The notes under the pieces: model-generated
What the model was told of the DNA's origin: nothing
Seen by the model: only the letters and a program-made list of their open reading frames with translations
The model's database searches: none
Shown here: one piece after another, positions 8,766 through 17,790 of the stretch
Layout of the letters: every line of letters begins with the position of its first letter
Numbering within the stretch: the stretch's first letter is position 1
NCBI GenBank assembly: GCA_937864035.1
Contig: CALMIO010000002.1
Span: 62,001 to 126,000, forward strand
Origin: an uncultured Pseudomonadota bacterium
Lineage (GTDB): Bacteria > Bdellovibrionota_C > UBA2361 > CALMIO01
Length of the DNA: 64,000 bases
Direction of reading: 5' to 3'
Program-made: the position numbers and the translations under genes

Positions 8766-10598
8766 TTAGTCCTCAGAAGATTCATTAAAAAGCAATCGCT
8801 TAACAACCGCCAAAGTTGACAAACCTCTTTGTCTAAAATCTCGATATTCAATTCGCTCAACATGGAAACAACCAGCGGAGCGATAGCATTCAACCAGCGA
8901 TAGCTCCCAGTGGTCTTGGCTAGGATCAACCGCTCTAAGCTGATAAAAAAATTCTTGGTTATAGCTTAAATCATTACCGCTAAAAGAGGGGTTTTTAGGA
9001 AAAAAACAAACAAGATCTTTGCTTAAAAAATCTACAATATTAAAAGGAACTGCCGAGCAAAGCTGATTTAAAAGGGCGAGATTTTGCTCTTTAATTGATT
9101 GATTAAGCGCATGACTCTGATAAGAAGAATATAAAATATTAAAAGCCTCCATGTGCGCCCCGACTTTAAAAATATTTTTAGTATTTATAAATTTATCGAT
9201 CGCATCAACTAGCTTCTCAGTTTGATAAGATAACTTGAGGTTCTTTAAAAAAGAAGCAATCTGAACAAGCACTTTTACCCTATCAGACGCTTGATTTATC
9301 AAAAAAAACATCTGATTTTGAGTGATTGGATCTAAAATCGTCAAAACTATCGGCAAATTGACCTGCACTGGAATATTTATTTTAAAATCAAAACTAGCTA
9401 GATCAAAATTGGCTAATTTAAAAGTAAAGTCATAACTAGCATCAACTGAATTAAATTTAGAGCTGACAGAGCCAATTTTTAATAATTTGAATTTAAAAGA
9501 TCCAAGATCTTCTGGTAGATCGCTAACAGACAATTCAGCGCCAACAGAATCAAAACAAAGAGAGTTAGAACTAGCTTTTCTAGGACTATTAATTTTAATT
9601 GATTTATTTAACAACAACCGCCAATCGGCTAGGGTTTTCAAAAAAAACTGTGGATAAATTTCTGGTTTTTCTTTGATTATAGAACAGCAATAATTAATAA
9701 CTTTTTTGGCTATAGCTTCTTCTTTGATAGCGATCAAATAATTTGTAAAATACATCATCGGAGTCATCCAGTGTAAAGGATCGAATTCATATGGACGAGG
9801 CCAATTCACGCTATAAGAAGAGCCAATATGCGAACTTGTGCTAAATAAAAATTTTAATCGATGGACTTTTAATTGTTTTTCCTCAAAAAAACAATCCGGT
9901 AACATCTCTGAAAACAACTGCTCTTCAGGTAATTCTAGTTTTCTTAATACTTGTTGACTTTGAAAGCATTTTAGAGTTCCAATAATTCGCTTTTTTTCTT
10001 TGGACAATTCAGCAAAACGCAACTCCGAAGCAAGTCCAGAGGCATAAGCCAATAAAAGTTGCCGATCAAGGGAGTGGCGCTGAGAAAATGAAAAAATTTC
10101 TTTGATTGGTCGACAAGATTCCATAATAGGAAAAGGTTCCTGAGCCGCATATCTCATCAATTCAGCATCATCAGTTGAAATAATAAATATTGCCAACTTT
10201 CTTAGTAATGGCCAATTCTTTGGATCATTAGATTCGCGGCTCAATACCAAACCAGCAAATAACAAATAGTGGGCATCCATCGAAGCTTGATGGCGGGTAT
10301 AATGCTCTCTGAGTATTGGAACTACCAGCTGGGGCGCTTCTTCTAATAAGCATAGAGAATTATTATAAAAAACATCCAGCGCTTTTTTTCTGCTTTGGTC
10401 AGAAGTGCTTGGATCTGAAATAAGCAATTCCAATTTGTGTAGATCTTGTTGCTTACTGACTAACGGACTTAAGGTAGCTTCTACAGCTTGGTTATATGCA
10501 ATCCAATTGAGGTGAGAAAAACCATGGGCTGGTAAAAGCACAAAAGGGAAATGAGGCTGAGCGCCTCTATGATGTTTATCCTGCTGTTTGTCGTGCAT
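8766..10598 (-). CDS. Uncharacterised 610-aa protein in the suf region
   Basis: I do not recognise this protein. It begins with His/Gln-rich MHDKQQDKHHRG and is largely alpha-helical in appearance over 40-340 with repeat-like Leu patterns. A Phe/Asp/Lys-rich stretch about 380-430 looks beta-like (SYDFTFKLANFDLASFDFKI), and more helices follow. There is no signal peptide, transmembrane segment or nucleotide motif. It runs in the same direction as sufE and the sulfurtransferase, which lie upstream of it, with a 110-base gap. A link to Fe-S metabolism is only positional. Confidence 0.7.
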   Translation of the reverse strand: MHDKQQDKHHRGAQPHFPFVLLPAHGFSHLNWIAYNQAVEATLSPLVSKQQDLHKLELLISDPSTSDQSRKKALDVFYNNSLCLLEEAPQLVVPILREHYTRHQASMDAHYLLFAGLVLSRESNDPKNWPLLRKLAIFIISTDDAELMRYAAQEPFPIMESCRPIKEIFSFSQRHSLDRQLLLAYASGLASELRFAELSKEKKRIIGTLKCFQSQQVLRKLELPEEQLFSEMLPDCFFEEKQLKVHRLKFLFSTSSHIGSSYSVNWPRPYEFDPLHWMTPMMYFTNYLIAIKEEAIAKKVINYCCSIIKEKPEIYPQFFLKTLADWRLLLNKSIKINSPRKASSNSLCFDSVGAELSVSDLPEDLGSFKFKLLKIGSVSSKFNSVDASYDFTFKLANFDLASFDFKINIPVQVNLPIVLTILDPITQNQMFFLINQASDRVKVLVQIASFLKNLKLSYQTEKLVDAIDKFINTKNIFKVGAHMEAFNILYSSYQSHALNQSIKEQNLALLNQLCSAVPFNIVDFLSKDLVCFFPKNPSFSGNDLSYNQEFFYQLRAVDPSQDHWELSLVECYRSAGCFHVERIEYRDFRQRGLSTLAVVKRLLFNESSED

Positions 10599-10708
10599 TG
10601 CTAAAACATATAATTTAGCGAAAGTTTTTCAGAGAAAAAAATTTATAGAACAAATAAAAGCGCTATTCGTTTATTAAGGGAAAAACTACTTCGCTTTTTG
10701 TATTGATT

Positions 10709-11170
10709 TCAGTGTACCGTAATTTTACTCTTATTCAAGATCTCTTGCTCGGTATTTTGCAAGGTAAGTTGTTTAACAGCCAAGATCATATTCATTAAAC
10801 CTTGTCCACGAGCCATGGTTAGCTCCTCTCCAAAAAGTTGATAGATGATCTCTGGGGAAATATCGGCAATATAATCAACACTGTGACCAGAAAGATAACG
10901 ATCTAAAATAACCGCCAAAGCTTTAGCAGAAACACCTTGAGGATTTTCAACCGCAAAATAAAATCTAAGCTTGCTATCTTCTCCTTCGCGCCTTGCCCAA
11001 ACATAAACTTCCGATTCACAACCAGGCACTTTATTACTTTCGGCGTAAGGTTTGGCAGCAACATCAGCTGGCGGAGCCTTAAAGTGTCCAGCCAACTCTA
11101 TTAAATATTCCATCTTTAAATCTCTGTCACCAAGAGCGGCGAAATCAGAGAGAAATTTTTGCAAACTCAC
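10709..11170 (-). CDS. sufE: Cysteine desulfuration protein SufE
   Basis: SufE accepts persulfide sulfur from the cysteine desulfurase SufS and passes it to SufBCD. The 153-residue protein has the catalytic loop VPGCESEV with Cys51 exactly where the family has it, followed by a typical FYFAVENPQGVSAKALAVIL segment. The start codon is GTG at 11170. It lies 15 bases after the sulfurtransferase gene, so these two are probably one transcript. Confidence 0.94.
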   Translation of the reverse strand: MSLQKFLSDFAALGDRDLKMEYLIELAGHFKAPPADVAAKPYAESNKVPGCESEVYVWARREGEDSKLRFYFAVENPQGVSAKALAVILDRYLSGHSVDYIADISPEIIYQLFGEELTMARGQGLMNMILAVKQLTLQNTEQEILNKSKITVH

Positions 11171-11185
11171 AACTAAATTCTCTTT

Positions 11186-12031
11186 TTAAAAGCGCTCAAT
11201 TGGAGCGCCAACTAAATTGCCCCATTCAGTCCAACTTCCATCGTAATTTCTGACGTTTTTAAAACCAAGCAAATACTTCAAAACAAACCAAGTATGGCTG
11301 CTGCGTTCACCAATCCGACAATAAGCGATCACCTCTCGATCAACCTGTAATTTACATTCTTTAAAATATATCTCTTTTAATTGCTCAACGCTCTTAAATA
11401 AACCTGTTTCTTGATCAACAGCTCGTCCCCATGGAACATTTAAAGCTCCGGGTATATGACCGCCGCGCAAAGCTCCCTCATTTGGATAACCTTCCATGTG
11501 AAGCCTTTTACCGCTAAATTCATCCGCCGAGCGAACATCGATTAAATGGCAATCGGCTTGATCGCGAATTTTCGACAAAAGCTCATCGCGTAAAATACGA
11601 TCTGTTTTATCATCTCGCTGGACAACCGGATATGAGGTAACCTTACGATCCTCAACTTCGCTAGTCAGAGGTAGTTTTTTTTTCTGCCAAGCTAATTTGC
11701 CGCCATTTAAAATCCGACAATCGGGGTGAGAAAAAAGCTTAAAAACCCAAAAAGCAAAACACGCCCACCAATTATGTTTGTCTCCATAAAAAACAAGGGT
11801 TGAATCGCGCTTTATTCCAAAACGAGAACAAACATTGGCGAAGTGATTGCCATCCAAATAGTCCCTAATAAGCTGATTATTTAGATCGCGAACCCAATCA
11901 ATTTCGATCGCTCCCTTTATGTGCCCACTTTTATATTGCAAGAGATCTTCATTTGATTCAACTAAAATTACCTTTGAATCGTTTAAGCGCTCCTGAACCC
12001 AATCGCAGTCAACTAATATTTCAGAATTCAT
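11186..12031 (-). CDS. Thiosulfate/3-mercaptopyruvate sulfurtransferase (tandem rhodanese)
   Basis: A 281-residue protein with two rhodanese domains, the usual length of this family. The active cysteine (Cys238) lies in the second domain in the loop CRIGERSSHTWF, the form typical of thiosulfate sulfurtransferases; mercaptopyruvate enzymes usually carry CGSGVTA. The N-terminal domain is the inactive structural copy. Placement directly before sufE suggests it supplies or handles sulfane sulfur for cluster assembly, although the SufS route is the known one. Confidence 0.9.
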   Translation of the reverse strand: MNSEILVDCDWVQERLNDSKVILVESNEDLLQYKSGHIKGAIEIDWVRDLNNQLIRDYLDGNHFANVCSRFGIKRDSTLVFYGDKHNWWACFAFWVFKLFSHPDCRILNGGKLAWQKKKLPLTSEVEDRKVTSYPVVQRDDKTDRILRDELLSKIRDQADCHLIDVRSADEFSGKRLHMEGYPNEGALRGGHIPGALNVPWGRAVDQETGLFKSVEQLKEIYFKECKLQVDREVIAYCRIGERSSHTWFVLKYLLGFKNVRNYDGSWTEWGNLVGAPIERF

Positions 12032-12114
12032 ACATTGAGCTTTTACTAAAAATAATGGATGCTACGGTTGCAATCCTAAATAAATCAAAAATCGAAAAGA
12101 TATTACCACGCCAA

Positions 12115-13002
12115 TCAATTAAATAAAACCTCTCCTTGATGGGGGGAACGATCTTGTTTATTTATAATCCACAATTGCAAGTGACTAGGATCTATTATTT
12201 CCGGTGGATTTTGTAGATCTCCCTGTTTAAGATATCGCAACAACTCTGGCAATATTTCTGTAAGATTATCTTTTTTAATGATACCAATCGGTCCTATAGC
12301 GCCGCGAAATTCCCCGCCTCCAAACGATCCGATCAAGAGATCGGATTTTGAGATCGGTAAAATTGGCTCATTTTTATCGGGAATCAATAACTGATAACCA
12401 CCAAGCAAGCTTGCCTCTGGCTTTCTTGCCGGCAAAAAAGATACCGAATGCATCCCTAAAAGAGCGCCAACACGAAAACTAAGCAGTAAACAAATCCACT
12501 CTTTAGCGACTATCGGCAGATCAGAAAACTTATACCATCCGCCAACGCCAGCATTTGATCTCCAATAAACTTCGGGGTGAACGGATTCATCTTGATCTTT
12601 TTTTAAAGAGATCGCCAAACCTCTTTTCGCTGGAGAAAAAGAATCAAACTTAGAGAGCAAAAGAACACGATCTCCTTTTGACGGCAGTCGATTCATTTTA
12701 AAAAAAATCAATAGCGCATAATCTTCTCCTACTTCTGGAAGATAACGAGGAGAGTGAGGAACTTTGATAAATTTTCCTGAAGAGCGTATCGAAAAAGCGA
12801 TATTATTTAAAATTTCAACCTGCTGATTAGCGGCGCTTGAGGTTTTTGAATTGCAAGAGGCCAACAACAATAAAATAAGTAAAAAGCAAAAAGGGAGTAA
12901 ATAAGAAGAAAAATGAAAGACTTTTACTTTTCTTGCTTGGAATATCGGTGGCGGTTGAATTTTTACCACTCGCAAAAAACTCACTTCGCTTTTAATGATC
13001 AA
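12115..13002 (-). CDS. LamG-like lipoprotein
   Basis: A probable outer-envelope lipoprotein. A hydrophobic run ends in the lipobox LLASC, and the mature part has the jelly-roll pattern of LamG/concanavalin-like domains (YALLIFFKMN, GLAISLKKD, EWICLLLSFRVG, LIGSFGGGEFRGAIGPIGI). The start is uncertain: TTG at 13002 gives 49 residues before the Cys, while GTG at 12969 gives a more normal 38. It follows rplI by 12 bases. The role is unknown; such domains often bind carbohydrate. Confidence 0.7.
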   Translation of the reverse strand: MIIKSEVSFLRVVKIQPPPIFQARKVKVFHFSSYLLPFCFLLILLLLASCNSKTSSAANQQVEILNNIAFSIRSSGKFIKVPHSPRYLPEVGEDYALLIFFKMNRLPSKGDRVLLLSKFDSFSPAKRGLAISLKKDQDESVHPEVYWRSNAGVGGWYKFSDLPIVAKEWICLLLSFRVGALLGMHSVSFLPARKPEASLLGGYQLLIPDKNEPILPISKSDLLIGSFGGGEFRGAIGPIGIIKKDNLTEILPELLRYLKQGDLQNPPEIIDPSHLQLWIINKQDRSPHQGEVLFN

Positions 13003-13014
13003 AGCGAATTAAAA

Positions 13015-13695
13015 TTAAACATCATCTTTATCGCTAGCAACTGCCCCCTTGGCTCTACCAGTATTAGAACGGGATTTCGCCTCTTTTTTCGATTTTGTTG
13101 TTTTTGCTTCACCCATCGACTCACCCGCATCTGACTCTGTTAAATCGCTATTATCTTCTTTCGAACGGACCGAAGATGTCTTCCTTGCTTTAGTTTTAGC
13201 TCCTCTAACAACCTTTGTTTCTGATTCTTTTTCAGAATCAGCTACTACCGGTTTTTCACTAATAACCCTTACTAAAAGACGAGTGCTTACTTCGGCGTGA
13301 ATCTTCAAATCAACTTCATATTCACCAGCCCCCTTAATCGGTTCATTTAATTTAATCTGCTTTCTTTCAAAAGAATATCCTTTCTCTCGCAAAGCAAGCT
13401 CTATCTCTTTAGTGGTAATAGAGCCATAGCTCTTGCCTCTCTCTCCAATTTTTAGAGTAAATTCAAGTATCAAACCCTGAACCCTGCTAGCAATCTCTTC
13501 CGCCGCTTTTTTAAGCTTTAATTTCTTAGCGTTAATTATGCCAAGTTGATGTCTTAACTGTTTAGCGTCTCGAGATGTCGCCGGCACTGCCAAACCCCGA
13601 GGAATAAGATAATTTCTGGCATAACCGGAGCGAACCTTAACCTTATCACCAACAAAACCCAACGAAATGTAATCTTCTGTTAAAATAACTTCCAT
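13015..13695 (-). CDS. rplI: 50S ribosomal protein L9 with long charged tail
   Basis: L9 binds 23S rRNA and helps maintain reading-frame fidelity. The N-domain is canonical (MEVILTEDYISLGFVGDKVKVRSGYARNYLIPRGLA, start at the second in-frame ATG, 13695). The C-domain ends near residue 148 (LLVRVISEK). About 75 extra residues follow, rich in Lys, Ser, Glu and Thr. Usual length is about 150. It lies 18 bases after rpsF; rpsR, which normally separates them, is absent. Confidence 0.95.
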   Translation of the reverse strand: MEVILTEDYISLGFVGDKVKVRSGYARNYLIPRGLAVPATSRDAKQLRHQLGIINAKKLKLKKAAEEIASRVQGLILEFTLKIGERGKSYGSITTKEIELALREKGYSFERKQIKLNEPIKGAGEYEVDLKIHAEVSTRLLVRVISEKPVVADSEKESETKVVRGAKTKARKTSSVRSKEDNSDLTESDAGESMGEAKTTKSKKEAKSRSNTGRAKGAVASDKDDV

Positions 13696-13713
13696 AAACA
13701 ATACAAAATAATT

Positions 13714-14115
13714 CTATTCCTTTACCTCTTCCAAAATATCCTCCAAACCATCATCAATCGCGACAATTTCCTCCAAATCAACAACCTTTTTGATGCGACG
13801 AGGATTACCCTGAAACTTTCTCCGTTTATCGCTCAAAAGATGGGTTTGATAACGCAAAAGCGAATCATTTAAGCGGAGTTGAGAGTTAAATTCACCAACT
13901 AAATCACCGTTATCACTTTCAAAATTAATCACCCAATAAACCCCATACTTAGAACCAGACATAGAGTAAGCTAACTGCTTTTTCCCCCAAGTCGAAGAAG
14001 TGATATTCGCGGCGCCCTTTGAGGCAAGATACTCCTCCATTTTTTTAACCACCCCAACTATTTTACTCTCCGACAAATCGGCGGTAAAAATTAACACTGT
14101 TTCATACTTTTTCAT
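13714..14115 (-). CDS. rpsF: 30S ribosomal protein S6
   Basis: S6 sits on the platform of the small subunit and normally dimerises with S18. The 133 residues include MKKYETVLIF at the start and GSKYGVYWVINFES, LRYQTHLL in the core, then an acidic tail (DDGLEDILEEVKE) comparable with the E. coli tail that RimK modifies. The gene heads the rpsF-rplI pair. Its usual partner gene rpsR is not between them. Confidence 0.96.
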   Translation of the reverse strand: MKKYETVLIFTADLSESKIVGVVKKMEEYLASKGAANITSSTWGKKQLAYSMSGSKYGVYWVINFESDNGDLVGEFNSQLRLNDSLLRYQTHLLSDKRRKFQGNPRRIKKVVDLEEIVAIDDGLEDILEEVKE

Positions 14116-14205
14116 ATTTTTAAACTCCAGATCGATTCAATTATTCAGATCAAATTTATACAATCTTTTCTATAATCTTACTTAATTACTCAGCAGCGCT
14201 GTTAT

Positions 14206-14781
14206 TTATTCATAAGCATTAACAATATTTTGAGCCTTTATAACACCATCAACTAAAACAACATCTAAAGCCCGACAAGCTTTTTGTAAACCAAGCGCTA
14301 GCGAACTAAGCTCGCCCTTGGTAAACATTTTAAGAACCCAATTTTTAGCAGGTTCTTCATTTAGAGGTCGTCCCAAACCAAATCGCAATCTAAAAAAATC
14401 TCGCGAACCTAAAGCGGCAACAATCGACTTAATCCCATTGTGCCCGGCATCACCCCCTCCGTTTTTAAGCTTAACAACCCCAAGCGGCAAGTCAAGCTCA
14501 TCATGAACAACAAGCAGTTCGTTTAATTGAAGCTTGTAATAACTAACTGCTTCTGCAACCGATTCGCCAGAGAGGTTCATAAAGGTTAGTGGTTTTAATA
14601 AAGTGACTTTTTTGCCACCCTTTAAAAATTCAACATATTCCCCTCGAAAACCCCCACGCCATCTAATTAATGAACCTATCTCTTGGCGCGCGAACCTTTC
14701 AACACACTCAAAACCTATATTATGACGAGTCCCCTGATAATCTTTTCCCGGATTTCCTAAACCGACTATCAGGCGTATCAT
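14206..14781 (-). CDS. pth: Peptidyl-tRNA hydrolase
   Basis: This enzyme frees tRNA from prematurely released peptidyl-tRNA. The ATG at 14781 was chosen because it places the catalytic His at position 20 and Asn at 10 (LGNPGKDYQGTRHNIGF), as in E. coli; an upstream TTG would add five residues. The conserved HDELDLPLG and GGGDAGHNGIKSI are present. Length is 191 residues, normal. It follows rplY by 44 bases in the classical prs-rplY-pth order. Confidence 0.95.
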   Translation of the reverse strand: MIRLIVGLGNPGKDYQGTRHNIGFECVERFARQEIGSLIRWRGGFRGEYVEFLKGGKKVTLLKPLTFMNLSGESVAEAVSYYKLQLNELLVVHDELDLPLGVVKLKNGGGDAGHNGIKSIVAALGSRDFFRLRFGLGRPLNEEPAKNWVLKMFTKGELSSLALGLQKACRALDVVLVDGVIKAQNIVNAYE

Positions 14782-14825
14782 AATTAAATTCAACAAGAGA
14801 AAAAATAAAAGCTATTTTTCTCTCT

Positions 14826-15545
14826 TTACTTATCCTTCTTGCCGTCTGCTCCTTTCGCCCCTTGCTCGGCCTGAACATCTGCTCCCGCTTCAGTTTCACC
14901 ATCAGCGGCAACCGCGGTCTCACCCTCAGCGCCTTCAACGACGGCAGGTTGCTCCTCTTCAGCGCGTGGTTGGACCACTGTAACCAAAGTTTCTTCTGGC
15001 GAATCAACCAAGCGAACACCTGCTGGCATTGTTAAATCACCCCCATGAATACTATCCCCTATTCCCAAAGCGGAGACATCAATCGACAAGAAACGTGGGA
15101 TCGCTCGCGGCAAACAGGCCACCTCAACCTCATGCTTTAAAACAGAGAGAATGCCACCATCATTTTTAACGCCAACTGACTCGCCCTGAACATGAAGAGG
15201 AATAGAGATATTAATCTCTTCGTCATCTTTTAAAGCTAAGAAATCAACATGAGTTAATTTTCCAGTTAAACGATCTTTTTGAATTGCTTTTACAATCGCT
15301 GAACGCTTGTCAACTTTGGAATCGGTACTGCGAAGTTCAAACACCTGAGACGAGGATCTTTGAGAAGCGATTTTAACAAAATCACGCTCGCTCAAAAGAG
15401 CGCTAAAACTTGCTTCGGCGCGGTGATAGACAACAGCCGGTATCATCCCATCTTTGCGAGCACGACGCGCATGGCTTGAGCCGGCAACCGATCGAGGAAC
15501 TATTTCAACAACCGGAATATTGTCGGATATAGGTTGATTATCCAC
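14826..15545 (-). CDS. rplY: 50S ribosomal protein L25/general stress protein CTC
   Basis: L25 of the longer CTC type binds 5S rRNA. The N-terminal L25 domain (about 10-100) has AVVYHRAEA and GKLTHVDFLALKDDEEI; the beta-rich TL5/CTC C-domain follows, ending with PEETLVTVVQPR. A low-complexity Glu/Ala/Gly-rich tail occupies about residues 195-239, common in this type. The start is GTG at 15545. Location between prs and pth is the standard bacterial arrangement. Confidence 0.94.
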   Translation of the reverse strand: MDNQPISDNIPVVEIVPRSVAGSSHARRARKDGMIPAVVYHRAEASFSALLSERDFVKIASQRSSSQVFELRSTDSKVDKRSAIVKAIQKDRLTGKLTHVDFLALKDDEEINISIPLHVQGESVGVKNDGGILSVLKHEVEVACLPRAIPRFLSIDVSALGIGDSIHGGDLTMPAGVRLVDSPEETLVTVVQPRAEEEQPAVVEGAEGETAVAADGETEAGADVQAEQGAKGADGKKDK

Positions 15546-15623
15546 TTTATCCCTCTCTTAATCTTTTAAAATAAATAAACTTAAATTTCCAACAAGGGGC
15601 AAGATTATACCACAAAACCCCAT

Positions 15624-16592
15624 CTAGGTAAATAGCGTACTAATCGAATCTTCACTATGAATTCGCCGAATTGCCTCTGAAAAAAGTCGCGCCACTGATA
15701 ACTCACGTAGCTTAATTCCTATCGTTTTTCTAAGGACATCAGAAAGAGCTATTGAATTTGTAATAATCAGTTCGGTTAACTTGCTACCGGCAATTACCTT
15801 CGCGGCTTCTCCCGAAAGAACACCATGAGTACAAAACGCCACCACCTCTTTTGCCCCCTCGTCAACTAATGTTTGCGCCGCTTTGCTTATAGTGCCACCA
15901 GTATCAACAATATCATCAACAAGAATGCAAGTTCTTTCCCGAACATCACCAACCACTCTCATTTCTGCCACCTGATTGGCAAGCGGACGACGCTTGTCAA
16001 TAATCGCTATCGGGGCATCATTAAGCTTGCGCGCGAAATTTCTGGCGCGCTCAACACCACCAGCATCGGGAGAAACTACAGTCAAATTTCGATCTTTGTA
16101 AGATTTTTCAATTTCAGGAATCACAACAGGCAAAGCGTTCAAATTATCAACCGGAATATCAAAAAATCCCATCATCTGTCCAGCATGTAGCTCTAAAGTC
16201 AGTACTCGACTAGCGCCAGCCGTGGTTAAAAGATCAGCCACCAACTTGGCGGTAATTGGAACTCGCGGTTTCGTCTTGCGATCTTGTCTGGCGTAGCCAA
16301 AATATGGCATTACCGCCGTAACCCTGCCCGCCGAAGCTCGCTTTAGGGCGTCAAGTGTAATTAGCAACTCCATTAAATAATCATTACATGGATTAGAAGT
16401 GCTTTGTATCAAAAAAACATCCCGACCACGAACATTTTCCTCAATCTCTACATATATTTCGCCATCGCTAAAGCGAACAACGTTTAATCCACCAAGTCGA
16501 AGATTTAAATCCTTACAAACCGCTAAGGCAAATTCCCTATTCGATCTTCCGGAAAGAACAACAATTTCATCAGAGAGAGAGTTGGCTTTCAT
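15624..16592 (-). CDS. prs: Ribose-phosphate pyrophosphokinase
   Basis: Makes PRPP from ribose 5-phosphate and ATP for nucleotide, His and Trp synthesis. The 322-residue protein shows GYARQDRKTKPRVPITAKLVADLL, LHAGQMMGFFDIPVDNL, SPDAGGVERAR and the PRPP loop CILVDDIVDTGGTI. These are all expected features. First gene of the run prs-rplY-pth, with tRNA-Gln upstream on the same strand. Confidence 0.97.
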   Translation of the reverse strand: MKANSLSDEIVVLSGRSNREFALAVCKDLNLRLGGLNVVRFSDGEIYVEIEENVRGRDVFLIQSTSNPCNDYLMELLITLDALKRASAGRVTAVMPYFGYARQDRKTKPRVPITAKLVADLLTTAGASRVLTLELHAGQMMGFFDIPVDNLNALPVVIPEIEKSYKDRNLTVVSPDAGGVERARNFARKLNDAPIAIIDKRRPLANQVAEMRVVGDVRERTCILVDDIVDTGGTISKAAQTLVDEGAKEVVAFCTHGVLSGEAAKVIAGSKLTELIITNSIALSDVLRKTIGIKLRELSVARLFSEAIRRIHSEDSISTLFT

Positions 16593-16741
16593 AATGTTTA
16601 ACCATATTTTCTTAAGGCAATAAGTAAAAAATTTTCTGCTGTTATGGAAAGTTAATAAAATAAAGCAGATTAACGAATTTAAAAAATTACAAATTTCTTA
16701 GGCGCGGCAGGAAAAAAACACAAAAAAATCCTAAAATAAAA

Positions 16742-16813
16742 CTGCCCGGGAAGGATTCGAACCTTCGCGTGGCGGAGTCAAAGTCCGCTGCCTTACCGCT
16801 TGGCTACCGGGCA
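16742..16813 (-). tRNA. tRNA-Gln (TTG)
   Basis: A full cloverleaf on the minus strand: 7-bp acceptor stem TGCCCGG/CCGGGCA, anticodon arm GCGGA-CTTTGAC-TCCGC with anticodon TTG, T loop GGTTCGAATCC and discriminator G, as normal for Gln. No CCA is encoded. It lies upstream of prs. Confidence 0.96.
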
Positions 16814-17067
16814 ATAAAATCATAAAAAGAACAAGCAAAGGCGCTTTGCAAAACTAAACTCACGACTTACAGCGCTTTCTTGATCTAGAAGAAAAGAATA
16901 AAGGAAAATACCCTCAAAAACAACAATTCAAAAATTCGCTGATTTTACAGACAAAGGGCACCAGAAATTAAATTACTGTCAGTAAAATACCACTATACAA
17001 GAGGAAAATTTCTCTAACCTTCATAAATATCTCTCATTCTTATAAAAAAAAGAGAGAGCGATCAAAG

Positions 17068-17673
17068 TCAAAAAGCCACTCCCGGTAAGGTTTTTAGGAA
17101 ACCTCCTTTTTTTTGTTCTAAAACCTCAAACTTTATTATATTATACCTAATATCATTCTGCTGTTGTTGTCCTGATAAACTGCCCGCCGAGGTTGGGTCA
17201 TATCTTGGAGGCAACTTAGGAGCTTTTGTCGCATCCTCTCTTCGAATATTTTCGTATATCAGCTTATTTAAAAACTCAGAGAGCGAAACATTACGAGCAA
17301 AAACTTTTTTTTGATGTAAATGCTTTTCAACTAATAGGATTGTTTGCTCGGGCACTCTTAAAATCAGCGCAATTGCAAAACGATCTTTTGAAGAGAGAAA
17401 AAAACCACTATCTATATTAACATGATCAGCAAATAATTTAATGACCTTGGCAATAAAATTAGCTTTAAACAAACGCAGCTTTCTCGATAACCTTAGCCGA
17501 GTTGCGCTATCGTCATAAATATTTTTATCTATAAACTGGACAGCGATTTTTTGTAGATTAATAAAAGTCGGATCTTTGAAGATATTCGGGGAGTTTTTTT
17601 TGATAACCGCAGGGAGAGGTGGTAATCGATCTGGTATGGCATTGCCTTTGTCAGCAAAAACCTGTTTGTTCAT
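17068..17673 (-). CDS. Uncharacterised 201-aa protein
   Basis: I do not recognise this protein. It starts with ATG at 17673, has a Pro-rich N-terminus (DRLPPLPAVIKK), a helical basic middle (ATRLRLSRKLRLFKANFIAKVIKLFADH) and a low-complexity Gln run near 170. No signal peptide is visible. It stands alone, divergent from the ABC transporter gene 117 bases away. It may be lineage-specific. Confidence 0.6.
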   Translation of the reverse strand: MNKQVFADKGNAIPDRLPPLPAVIKKNSPNIFKDPTFINLQKIAVQFIDKNIYDDSATRLRLSRKLRLFKANFIAKVIKLFADHVNIDSGFFLSSKDRFAIALILRVPEQTILLVEKHLHQKKVFARNVSLSEFLNKLIYENIRREDATKAPKLPPRYDPTSAGSLSGQQQQNDIRYNIIKFEVLEQKKGGFLKTLPGVAF

Positions 17674-17790
17674 CGGTAAAAATGTCGAAAATATATGGTT
17701 GTTAAATGCTTATTACTTCTTTAGCAAATCACTTCAATTAAGGGTTGCCTTAATAATATTAAGCAAAAGAACTTTTTTAGTAAATGCCTG

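Noticed and set aside
15873..16190. 105-codon open frame on the plus strand
   Set aside because: Completely antisense to prs, which is unambiguous.
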